NCBI RefSeq assembly: GCF_004005495.1
Contig: NZ_RZYA01000001.1
Coordinates: forward strand, 744,001 to 808,000
Length of the DNA: 64,000 nucleotides
Source: Streptomyces antnestii
Lineage (GTDB): Bacteria > Actinomycetota > Actinomycetes > Streptomycetales > Streptomycetaceae
Direction of reading: 5' to 3'
Each line of letters starts with the position of its first letter. Position 1 is the stretch's first letter. The translations under genes and the position numbers were made by a program. Under the pieces are notes generated by a model that did not search any database, was not told the origin of the DNA, and saw nothing but the letters and a program-made list of their open reading frames with translations. Below are positions 56,831 to 64,000 of this stretch, piece by piece.

Positions 56831-58321
56831 TCAGTGGTCGTGCACCGAGTTCGTCGCCGCGATCTGCTTCCACGACTTCGGCTTCGCCGGTGCCACCCCG
56901 GCGTGCGCCACCCGGTCCCGCTGCGCCGCCGCCGTGCCCGGCTTCGACGGCTGGTACAGCCAGGTGTCGAACAGGCCGGCCAGCGGCTTGCCCGAGACCT
57001 TCTCCGCGTACTGCACGAAGTCGCCGACCTTCGCGTTGCCGTACGCGTGCTCCTGCGGCCAGCCCTTGAGGATCTCGGAGAACTTCTTCTCGCCGACGGC
57101 GTTGCGCAGGGCCTGGATGGCCAGTGCGCCGCGGTCGTACACCGCGATGTCGAACTGGTTCTCCGCGCCCGGGTCACCCGGCTTGACCGTCCAGAACGCG
57201 TCGTCCGCCGGGTGCTGCGCGTACACGTAGTCCGCGAGCTCCTGCGCCGTGCCCTCGCCCTCCTTCTCCGACCACAGCCACTGGCTGTAGCGGGCGAAGC
57301 CCTCGTTGATCCAGATGTCCTTCCAGCCGTCGACGGAGACGCTGTCGCCGTACCACTGGTGCGCCAGCTCGTGCACGATCACCGACACGTTGGCGCCGTT
57401 CGCGAACTGCGCGGGGGAGTAGAAGGGCCGCGTCTGTGTCTCCAGCGCGAAGTGCGACGGCACGTTCGGGACGTACCCGCCGAGCGCGTTGAACGGGTAC
57501 TTCCCGAACTTCGTCTCCAGCCACTCGGCGACCTCGGTGGTCCGCTCGACGCTGGCACGCGCGGCGCCGTAGTTGTCGCCCAGGTCCTTGCTGTAGGCGT
57601 TCACGACCGGCAGACCGTCCGCCGTCTTGTCGGTCGTGATGTCGAACTTGCCGACCGCGAGCGTGGCCAGATAGGTCGCCTGGGGCTTGTTGGAGCGCCA
57701 GTTGAAGCGCGTCCAGCCGAGCTTCGACGTCTGCGACTGGAGCACGCCGTTGGAGATCGCCTGCGTCCCGTCGGGCACCGCGACCGACACGTCGTACGTC
57801 GCCTTGTCGCGCGGGTGGTCGTTCGACGGGAACCACCAGGCCGCCGACTCCGGCTCGTTGGCGAAGACGGCGCCGTCCGGCGTGCGCTGCGGGGACGTGA
57901 AGCCATACAGCTTCACGTCGGAGGGCTTGCCGGAGTAGCGCACGACGACCGTGAACGAGGACCCCTTGGGCAGGCCCGTCGGCGGAGTGACCTCGAGTTC
58001 CTCCACGCCGGACGTGGCGAACCTGGCCTTCTTGCCGTTGACCAGGACCTCGCTCGCCTTGAGCCCGAAGTCGAGGTTGAAGCGCGAGAGGTCCTGCGTG
58101 GACGTGGCGAGGATCGTCGCCGTGCCCTCCAGGACGTCCGTCTTCGGCTGGTACTTCAGCCGCAGGTCGTAGTGGGAGACGTCGTAGCCGCCGTTCCCGT
58201 AGTCCGGGTAGTAGGGGTCGCCGATGCCCGAAGCCCCAGGGGTGAAGTCCGCCGCCGATGCCGGGATCGCCAGCATCAGTGCGGCCGCCAGTGCGCCCGG
58301 GGCGATGAGTCTGCGGTACAC
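56831..58321 (-). CDS. Secreted M1-family metallopeptidase (496 aa)
   Basis: A signal peptide (residues 1-23) leads to a zinc aminopeptidase fold. The zinc motif is HELAHQW (His317, Glu318, His321) with the third ligand Glu340 in WINEGFARY. FALETQTRPF stands where other M1 enzymes have the GAMEN exopeptidase loop, so it is a degenerate, secreted M1 type. The GTG at 58321 follows GGAG. It acts outside the cell on peptides; no partner gene is adjacent in the same direction. Confidence 0.92.
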   Translation of the reverse strand: MYRRLIAPGALAAALMLAIPASAADFTPGASGIGDPYYPDYGNGGYDVSHYDLRLKYQPKTDVLEGTATILATSTQDLSRFNLDFGLKASEVLVNGKKARFATSGVEELEVTPPTGLPKGSSFTVVVRYSGKPSDVKLYGFTSPQRTPDGAVFANEPESAAWWFPSNDHPRDKATYDVSVAVPDGTQAISNGVLQSQTSKLGWTRFNWRSNKPQATYLATLAVGKFDITTDKTADGLPVVNAYSKDLGDNYGAARASVERTTEVAEWLETKFGKYPFNALGGYVPNVPSHFALETQTRPFYSPAQFANGANVSVIVHELAHQWYGDSVSVDGWKDIWINEGFARYSQWLWSEKEGEGTAQELADYVYAQHPADDAFWTVKPGDPGAENQFDIAVYDRGALAIQALRNAVGEKKFSEILKGWPQEHAYGNAKVGDFVQYAEKVSGKPLAGLFDTWLYQPSKPGTAAAQRDRVAHAGVAPAKPKSWKQIAATNSVHDH

Positions 58322-58513
58322 GAAAGCTCCAAGTCGTAGGGCCGTGAACGTTGTTGCCGACCCTATTCAGCCCCTCCCGCCCCGGTCATGTCCATGGCCG
58401 CACCTGTCACACGATCGCCATTCGGCCGACATGTGCCATAACGTCCCACGCACCTTTCACCGTCTCGTACGGCCCTCTTTTGCAAGGCAGTTGACCGGGG
58501 TACGTTCCGCCCC

Positions 58514-60478
58514 ATGCCGAAACCTGAGAGACGCACGCGCTCCCTGTGGAGGACGCTCGCGACAGCGGCCACCGCCGCACTCCTCGCCGTCCTCGTCTCT
58601 CCCGGGGCCGCCCAGAGCGCCGCGCCCCGCGAGTCGAAGCCCGTCTACTCGTACGACAACGCCATCCGTGAGTCCGTCTGGGTCGACACCCGGCTCGACG
58701 GCGACGGCGACGGGAGGACCGACCGGGTCGCCGTCGACATCGTCCGGCCCCGCGAGCCCGCCCAACAGGGCCGCAAGGTCCCCGTGATCATGGACGCGAG
58801 CCCGTACTACTCCTGCTGCGGACGCGGCAACGAGAGCCAGAAGAAGACGTACGACGCGCACGGGAACGTCGTCCAGATGCCGCTCTTCTACGACAACTAC
58901 TTCGTGCCGCGCGGCTACGCCTTCGTGGCCGTCGACCTCGCCGGAACCAACCGCTCCGACGGCTGCGTCGACGTCGGCGGCCACTCCGACATCCAGTCCG
59001 GCAAGGCCGTCGTCGACTGGCTGAACGGCCGCGCGAAGGGCTACACCACCCGCACGGGCACCGAACGCGCCAAGGCCGGCTGGACCAACGGCCGCACCGG
59101 CATGATCGGCAAGAGCTACGACGCCACCATCGCCAACGGCGTCGCCGCCACCGGAGTCGAGGGCTTGAGGACGATCGTCCCGATCGGCGGCATCTCCTCC
59201 TGGTACGACTACTACTTCCAGCAGGGCGCGCCCCTCTACGACAGCGGCCCCGAGTGGCTGTCCGACTACGTCGAGAGCCCTGCGGCCCGCGCCCGCTGTG
59301 CCGCCGTACAGAAGCGACTTGTCGACGAAGCGCCCCGGACCGGCGACTGGACCGGCCTGTGGGACGAGCGCAACTACGTGCCCGACGCCGGCAAGGTCAG
59401 GGCCAGCGTCTTCGTCGTGCACGGCATGCAGGACCTGAACGTCCGCGCCAAGCACTTCGGCCAGTGGTGGGACGCCCTCGCCAAGGCGGGCGTGGACCGC
59501 AAGATCTGGCTCTCGCAGACCGGCCACGTCGACCCGTTCGACTTCCGCCGCGCCGCCTGGGTCGACACCCTGCACCGCTGGTTCGACCATGAGCTCCTCG
59601 GCTACGACAACGGCGTGGACCGCGAGCCGATGGCCGACATCGAGCGCACCCCCGACCACTGGACCACCGACCGCGTCTGGCCGCCCCGCCCCACCGACAC
59701 CGTGCGCCTGAACCCCGGCAAGGGCAGTGCGGCCGGCGTCGGCACCCTCGGCCTGAAGCAGGGCTCGGGCACCGAGACGTTCACCGACGACCCCAAGCTG
59801 AGCGAGACCGACTGGGCCGCGCAGATCGACAAGTCGACGCCCGACAAGGCCGGCTTCATCAGCAAGCCGCTCGGCAAGGACCTGCGCCTGTCCGGCTCGT
59901 CGAAGGTCACCGTCACCGCGACCCCGTCGACCACCACCGCCCACCTCTCGGCCGTACTCGTCGACCTGGGCCCGGCCACCATCCGTGACTACGCCGCCGA
60001 CGGCGAGGGCATCACGACGCTCACCGACCGCACCTGCTGGGGCGCCAGCACCGCCGGGGACAGCTCCTGCTTCAAGCGGACCGAGGCCAAGACCGCCGAC
60101 GTGAACTCCACCGTGTTCAGCCGCGGTTGGGCCGACCTCGGCAACTACGCCTCCGACCGCACGGGCCGGCCGCTCACCCCGGGCAAGCCCTACACCATCA
60201 CCGTCGACCTGGCCCCCAGCGACCACGTCGTCCCGGCCGGCCACCGCCTCGCGCTGATCGTCGCGGGCACCGACAAGGACCTCATCGACCCGCCGAACAC
60301 CACACCGACTCTCGCGCTGGACCTCTCGCGTACCGTCGCGCGCGTACCGCTCGTCGGCGGCGCCGACGCCTTCGCGGCCGCGACGTCCGGCTCGGGCAAG
60401 GCCACCCCCCGCGCCACCGCACCCGACGGCGTCAGCTCGCTGCGCCCGTCCCGTCCGATCCCGGGAGGAACCCCCTGA
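58514..60478 (+). CDS. Secreted Xaa-Pro dipeptidyl-peptidase (S15/CocE family)
   Basis: A 654-residue alpha/beta hydrolase of the CocE/NonD type. After a signal peptide (1-36), [20 protein letters not shown] and [20 protein letters not shown] lead to the nucleophile Ser201 in GKSYDATIA. The catalytic Asp and His lie in [20 protein letters not shown] and [11 protein letters not shown]-terminal jelly-roll (about 440-600) starts near [18 protein letters not shown]. The family match points to PepX-like removal of Xaa-Pro dipeptides, or ester hydrolysis. The stop overlaps the M14 start (TGATG), so both peptidases are translated together. Confidence 0.92.
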   Translation: MPKPERRTRSLWRTLATAATAALLAVLVSPGAAQSAAPRESKPVYSYDNAIRESVWVDTRLDGDGDGRTDRVAVDIVRPREPAQQGRKVPVIMDASPYYSCCGRGNESQKKTYDAHGNVVQMPLFYDNYFVPRGYAFVAVDLAGTNRSDGCVDVGGHSDIQSGKAVVDWLNGRAKGYTTRTGTERAKAGWTNGRTGMIGKSYDATIANGVAATGVEGLRTIVPIGGISSWYDYYFQQGAPLYDSGPEWLSDYVESPAARARCAAVQKRLVDEAPRTGDWTGLWDERNYVPDAGKVRASVFVVHGMQDLNVRAKHFGQWWDALAKAGVDRKIWLSQTGHVDPFDFRRAAWVDTLHRWFDHELLGYDNGVDREPMADIERTPDHWTTDRVWPPRPTDTVRLNPGKGSAAGVGTLGLKQGSGTETFTDDPKLSETDWAAQIDKSTPDKAGFISKPLGKDLRLSGSSKVTVTATPSTTTAHLSAVLVDLGPATIRDYAADGEGITTLTDRTCWGASTAGDSSCFKRTEAKTADVNSTVFSRGWADLGNYASDRTGRPLTPGKPYTITVDLAPSDHVVPAGHRLALIVAGTDKDLIDPPNTTPTLALDLSRTVARVPLVGGADAFAAATSGSGKATPRATAPDGVSSLRPSRPIPGGTP

Positions 60479-61758
60479 TGATTCCGCGCCCACGCACCCT
60501 CGCCCTCGCGGCGACGGCGGCAGCGCTCGCCGCGCCGCTGCTCACCGCCCCGGCCCAGGCCTCCGCGACGGTGCCCCGCACCGGGTTCGAGCAGAGCCAC
60601 GGTGCGCACTGGACCACACAGCCCGAGGAGCAGGACTTCCTCGCGGCGGTCGACAAGGCGAGCGACCGCGTCTCCGTGGAGAAGGCCGGAACCACCAAGC
60701 AGGGCAGGCCCGTTCAGCTCGTCCGCATCGGCGAGCACCGGACCCCGAACACCGTGCTGCTCATCTGCAGCCAGCACGGCAACGAACCGTCCGGCCGCGA
60801 GGCCTGTCTCACCACGATCCGCGACCTCGCCTACGCCAAGGACAGCAAGACACAGACCTTCCTGTCCCGCACCACCCTGCTCGTCGTCCCCACCGCCAAC
60901 CCCGACGGCCGCGCCGCCAACACCCGCGGCAACTCCGACGGCATCGACATCAACCGCGACCACATCGCCCTGGACACCGCCGAGGCGCGGGCGATGGCGG
61001 CCGTCATCCGTGACAACCGGCCCGACGTCATCTACGACCTCCACGAGTACGGCGCCACACCCAAGTACTACGACAAGGACCTCTTCGACCTCTGGCCGCG
61101 CAACCTCAACACCGACGCCAAGGTCCACGACGAGGCGCAGACCCTCTCGGAGAAGTACGTCCGCCCCGCCGCCAACACGGGCGGGTACTCGACCGGCACG
61201 TACGGCATCTGGACCGACCCGGTGACCGGCGAGCCCGTCAAGCAGACCGCGGGCGACGGGCAGGAGCGGATCCTGCGCAACGTCTCCGGTGTGAAGCACG
61301 CGGTCGGACTCCTCATCGAGAGCCGCGTCGACGCGCAGACAGCAGCGGAGAAGGCGGATCCGGCACTGAACAACCGGCGCCGTGTCTCCTCCCAACTCTC
61401 CGCGCTCGGCGGTCTGTTCACGTTCACCGACGAGCAGCGCGGCCGTATCGAGGCGGCCACCGGCGCGGCCCGCGCGGTGGGTTACCGCGACAGCGGGCCG
61501 GTCTACGTCGGCGGCGCGGACAACGACCCCGCCGAGCCCTCGGAGATCATCCAGAACCCGCCGTGCGGCTACCGCCTCGACGCGGCCCAGTACGCGTCGG
61601 TGGCGGACAAGCTGGCGCTGCACGGGATCACCGTACGCAAGGAGGGAGACGGGGCGTTCGTGCCGCTGCGCCAGTCCGAGCGGGCGCTCGTGACACTGCT
61701 CCTCGACGCGCGTGCTCCGTACCACCTCGTCGAGGGGGCACCCGAAACCACCTGCTGA
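60478..61758 (+). CDS. Secreted M14 zinc carboxypeptidase (426 aa)
   Basis: The ATG overlaps the S15 stop. After a signal peptide (1-30), the zinc site is [11 protein letters not shown] (His100 and Glu103), with the third His in [10 protein letters not shown]. The usual substrate Asn-Arg pair is in DINRDHIAL. The M14 fold is complete to about residue 350 and a further C-terminal part of about 70 residues has two Cys. Together with the S15 enzyme it would remove residues from both ends of peptides outside the cell. Confidence 0.9.
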   Translation: MIPRPRTLALAATAAALAAPLLTAPAQASATVPRTGFEQSHGAHWTTQPEEQDFLAAVDKASDRVSVEKAGTTKQGRPVQLVRIGEHRTPNTVLLICSQHGNEPSGREACLTTIRDLAYAKDSKTQTFLSRTTLLVVPTANPDGRAANTRGNSDGIDINRDHIALDTAEARAMAAVIRDNRPDVIYDLHEYGATPKYYDKDLFDLWPRNLNTDAKVHDEAQTLSEKYVRPAANTGGYSTGTYGIWTDPVTGEPVKQTAGDGQERILRNVSGVKHAVGLLIESRVDAQTAAEKADPALNNRRRVSSQLSALGGLFTFTDEQRGRIEAATGAARAVGYRDSGPVYVGGADNDPAEPSEIIQNPPCGYRLDAAQYASVADKLALHGITVRKEGDGAFVPLRQSERALVTLLLDARAPYHLVEGAPETTC

Positions 61759-61783
61759 ACCGGTAGTCCCTGGTGCGACGTTC

Positions 61784-61810
61784 GGGAGGCGGCGAGTCCG
61801 GCCGCCTCCC
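61784..61810 (+). terminator. Stem-loop after M14 peptidase
   Basis: A perfect 10-bp stem (61784-61793 with 61801-61810) around a seven-base loop, 26 bases after the M14 stop codon. Confidence 0.65.
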
Positions 61811-61845
61811 GGGCGCAGCCCGGGCGGACGGCGGCGGAACGCGTC

Positions 61846-62913
61846 ATGCCGCGCTCCCCTCAGGTCTCCGGTGGGAACACCCAGGACATGTCTGCCGAGT
61901 ACGCGACCTTCGGCCTGGCACCGGCCATGCGCGCCGGTGGAGTTCTCACGAACGGTGACCACCAGGTCCACCGGGAGTTCCTGGACATCATCGTGAACGG
62001 CTCGCCGCTGCTGTTCCAGCTCTCCGACCTCGACGCCGTCTCCCCGCCGGCCTCCGACATCCCGCCCGCCATCTTCACCGCCCACGTCCGCAGCCTGCTC
62101 CTGGAGGCGGACGCGCCGCTGCCCGACGGCCGTTACGCCATCTACGGGTGCCCCGAGTGCGAGGGCATCGAATGCGGCGTCGTCACCGCGGTCATCGAGG
62201 CGGACGGGCCGGACGTCATCTGGCGGGACTTCGCCTGGCAGACCGGCGAACGCGCCGACCTGGACCTCAACGGCCACCACGGCATCGGCCCCCTGCGCTT
62301 CCGCGGCGCCGAGTACCGCGAGACCCTGCGGCCGCTGCTCGACGCCGCCGCCGAGCCCGCGCCCGCCCGCCGCGTCCTCCTCATCGGCGCCCGCGTCGCC
62401 GTCCTCGCCAAGCTCGCCGCCGCCCTGCGCACCATCGGCATCGGCGCCGAGATCACCCACGACGCGGCTGGAGTGCCGCCGGAGGAGCTGCGCACCTACG
62501 GCGCGGTCGCCTTCGGCCGCGCGGTCGGCGACGCGGACCGGGCCGCGGTGCGCACACAGTTCGAGCGCGCGGGCGCCGAGACCGCCTACGTGGACGGGCT
62601 CGCCCCGATCATCCCGCTCCTCGTCGCCCGGACAGAGAGCGCCCTGGACCGCCGTGACACCCGGCAGCGCCGCCTCACCGGGCTCGTCGCCGCCGACGGG
62701 GAGGCCGGCCTCGACGTCACCTCCACCTGCCGGGTCCGCCTCACCGCGTACCGCCTCGACCGGCTCCACCGCAGCCACGCCCAGGACGTCTTAGACGCCG
62801 TGCTCGAACCCGGCCGGCACCGCATTCCGCTCGACCCGAAGGCCATCAGGGGCGAGTCCTTCGTCGTCGCCCGCACCACGGGGAGCGTCCTGGTCGCGCC
62901 CGTGGCGAGGTGA
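61846..62913 (+). CDS. Uncharacterised protein with receiver-like C-terminal half (355 aa)
   Basis: No family is recognised. The first half (about 15-160) reads FGLAPAMRAGGVLTNGDHQV and includes CPECEGIECGV, a three-Cys cluster that could bind metal. The second half begins RRVLLIGARVAVLAKLAAAL (about 182-201), a Rossmann-like strand and loop as in an oxidoreductase or receiver domain, and has many Ala/Arg helices. The start may be the ATG at 61846 or at 61888. It is separated from the M14 gene by a terminator and precedes an ABC-F gene. Confidence 0.6.
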   Translation: MPRSPQVSGGNTQDMSAEYATFGLAPAMRAGGVLTNGDHQVHREFLDIIVNGSPLLFQLSDLDAVSPPASDIPPAIFTAHVRSLLLEADAPLPDGRYAIYGCPECEGIECGVVTAVIEADGPDVIWRDFAWQTGERADLDLNGHHGIGPLRFRGAEYRETLRPLLDAAAEPAPARRVLLIGARVAVLAKLAAALRTIGIGAEITHDAAGVPPEELRTYGAVAFGRAVGDADRAAVRTQFERAGAETAYVDGLAPIIPLLVARTESALDRRDTRQRRLTGLVAADGEAGLDVTSTCRVRLTAYRLDRLHRSHAQDVLDAVLEPGRHRIPLDPKAIRGESFVVARTTGSVLVAPVAR

Positions 62914-62963
62914 CGGGCGGCAGGTGCCCACCGTCCCGGGCGATCGCTAGGATCGACGACCTG

Positions 62964-64000
62964 ATGACTGCCACTCTCGTTGCCAAGAACCTCGCCGCCG
63001 GGCACGGCGACCGGTCCCTGTTCTCCGGGCTCGACCTCGTGGTCGCGCCCGGCGACGTGATCGGGCTCGTCGGCGCCAACGGCGCGGGCAAGTCCACCCT
63101 CCTCAAGCTGCTCGCCGGCCTCGACACGCCCGAGCAGGGCGAACTGCGGCTCTCGCCGCCCGGCGCCACCGTGGGGCACCTGCCCCAGGAGCCGGAACGC
63201 CGGCCCGGCGAGACCGTGCGCGAATTCCTCGCCCGCCGCACCGGCGTCGACGCCGCACAGCGCGCCATGGACGAAGCCACCCAGGCCCTCGTCGACGGGG
63301 CGCCGGGCGCCGACGACGCGTACTCCGTGAGCCTGGAGCGCTGGCTCGACCTCGGCGGCGCCGACCTCGACGAACGCGCCGAGGAGATCACCGACTCCCT
63401 CGGCCTCGGAGTCGGCCTCGACCAGACGATGACCTCGCTCTCCGGCGGCCAGGCGGCCCGCGCGGGCCTCGCCTCCCTCCTGCTCTCCCGCTACGACGTG
63501 TTCCTCCTCGACGAGCCCACGAACGACCTCGACCTCGACGGCCTGGAGCGCCTGGAGGCGTTCGTGCGCGGCCTGCGCGCGGGCACGGTCGTCGTCAGCC
63601 ACGACCGCGAGTTCCTGACCCGTACCGTCACCAAGGTCCTCGAACTCGACCTCGCCCAGCAGGAGATCAACCTGTACGGCGGCGGCTACGAGGCATACCT
63701 GGAGGAGCGCGACGTCGCCCGCCGGCACGCGCGCGAGGAGTTCGACGAGTACGCCGACAAGAAGGCCGCCCTCGAAGGGCGCGCCCAGATGCAGCGCGGC
63801 TGGATGGACAAGGGCGTCAAGAACGCCCGCCGCAAGGCGACGGACAACGACAAGATCGGCCGCAAGTTCCGCAGCGAGTCCAGCGAGAAGCAGGCCGCGA
63901 AGGCCCGGCAGACGCAGCGCATGATCGAACGGCTCGACGTCGTGGACGAGCCGCGCAAGGAGTGGGAGCTGCGCATGGAGATCGCGGCGGCGCCGCGCTC
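62964..64000 (+). CDS. ABC-F family ATPase (ribosome protection/translation factor), partial
   Basis: The gene runs off the right edge after 345 codons. It begins with an ABC domain: Walker A LVGANGAGKSTLLKLL, then GHLPQEPERRPGETVREFLA, signature SLSGGQAARAGLASLLLSRY and Walker B VFLLDEPTNDLDLDGLERLE. The long charged linker with many Arg, Lys and Glu (for example KKAALEGRAQMQRGWMDK) is the interdomain arm of ABC-F proteins, which act on ribosomes rather than transport. A second ATPase domain should follow outside the window. Antibiotic resistance and housekeeping translation factors are both members of this class. Confidence 0.92.
   Translation, partial: MTATLVAKNLAAGHGDRSLFSGLDLVVAPGDVIGLVGANGAGKSTLLKLLAGLDTPEQGELRLSPPGATVGHLPQEPERRPGETVREFLARRTGVDAAQRAMDEATQALVDGAPGADDAYSVSLERWLDLGGADLDERAEEITDSLGLGVGLDQTMTSLSGGQAARAGLASLLLSRYDVFLLDEPTNDLDLDGLERLEAFVRGLRAGTVVVSHDREFLTRTVTKVLELDLAQQEINLYGGGYEAYLEERDVARRHAREEFDEYADKKAALEGRAQMQRGWMDKGVKNARRKATDNDKIGRKFRSESSEKQAAKARQTQRMIERLDVVDEPRKEWELRMEIAAAPR

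Noticed and set aside
1..64000. CRISPR arrays, tRNA or rRNA genes
   Set aside because: No regularly spaced repeats with unique spacers, cloverleaf sequences or rRNA-like segments were seen.

Overview
The window is high-GC actinobacterial DNA whose codon use, gene families and repeats point to a Streptomyces chromosome. Supporting families include a WhiB-like regulator, an SsgA-like protein, DUF2510 membrane proteins, a two-domain small laccase, a PcaV-type MarR regulator and the leader peptide typical of Streptomyces sulfur operons. The gene order from the pca operon through the ATP-dependent ligase, LigD polymerase, laccase, IclR regulator and WhiB-like gene resembles, from memory, a conserved block of Streptomyces chromosomes.

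Left edge (1-1661): this looks like the end of an integrated element. It holds small overlapping Cys/His-rich proteins, an XRE repressor-like gene and a 77-aa protein. It then abuts a 36-codon N-terminal stump of an MHS-family transporter, as if the element had inserted into that gene.

1.7-14.5 kb: a secreted protein, a GH4 phospho-glycosidase, a TAT-exported phospholipase C, a scramblase-like DUF2510 protein, a PAP2/EamA membrane pair divergent from a TetR gene with five abutting operator palindromes between them, a second DUF2510 protein, and a large LuxR/MalT-like ATPase with an apparent frameshift and a duplicated 3' end.

14.5-19.1 kb: protocatechuate branch of the beta-ketoadipate pathway (pcaHGBL) divergent from pcaV. 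The usual pcaI, pcaJ and pcaF are absent from this operon.

19-29 kb: DUF3048 lipoprotein, a divergent DNA ligase and LigD-type polymerase pair, then an exported copper/PQQ group (cupredoxin-DUF1080 protein, ThuA-PQQ dehydrogenase fusion, small laccase) and an IclR regulator.

29.3-36.9 kb: organosulfur operon. It runs leader peptide, DszB-like protein, lipoprotein SBP, permease, ATPase, a second SBP-like protein without signal peptide, an SsuD-like monooxygenase and a GMC oxidoreductase.

37-45.6 kb: mixed housekeeping and developmental genes (VOC protein, WhiB-like, acyl-ACP desaturase with a palindromic operator, GPP34, PEP-mutase family, SsgA-like, YCF48-like, YCII, endonuclease V, saccharopine-dehydrogenase-like) and a 195-bp MITE-like element ending inside the YCII stop codon.

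45.7-53.6 kb: an acyl-CoA degradation cluster (CoA transferase, LLM oxidoreductase, LCAD-type acyl-CoA dehydrogenase, thiolase, FadJ-like enzyme, MerR regulator) preceded by KstR2-like and KstR-like palindromes. 53.9-64 kb: amino acid permease, DUF2236 oxygenase, three secreted peptidases or hydrolases (M1, S15/CocE, M14), an unknown protein and the start of an ABC-F ATPase. No rRNA, tRNA or CRISPR was seen.
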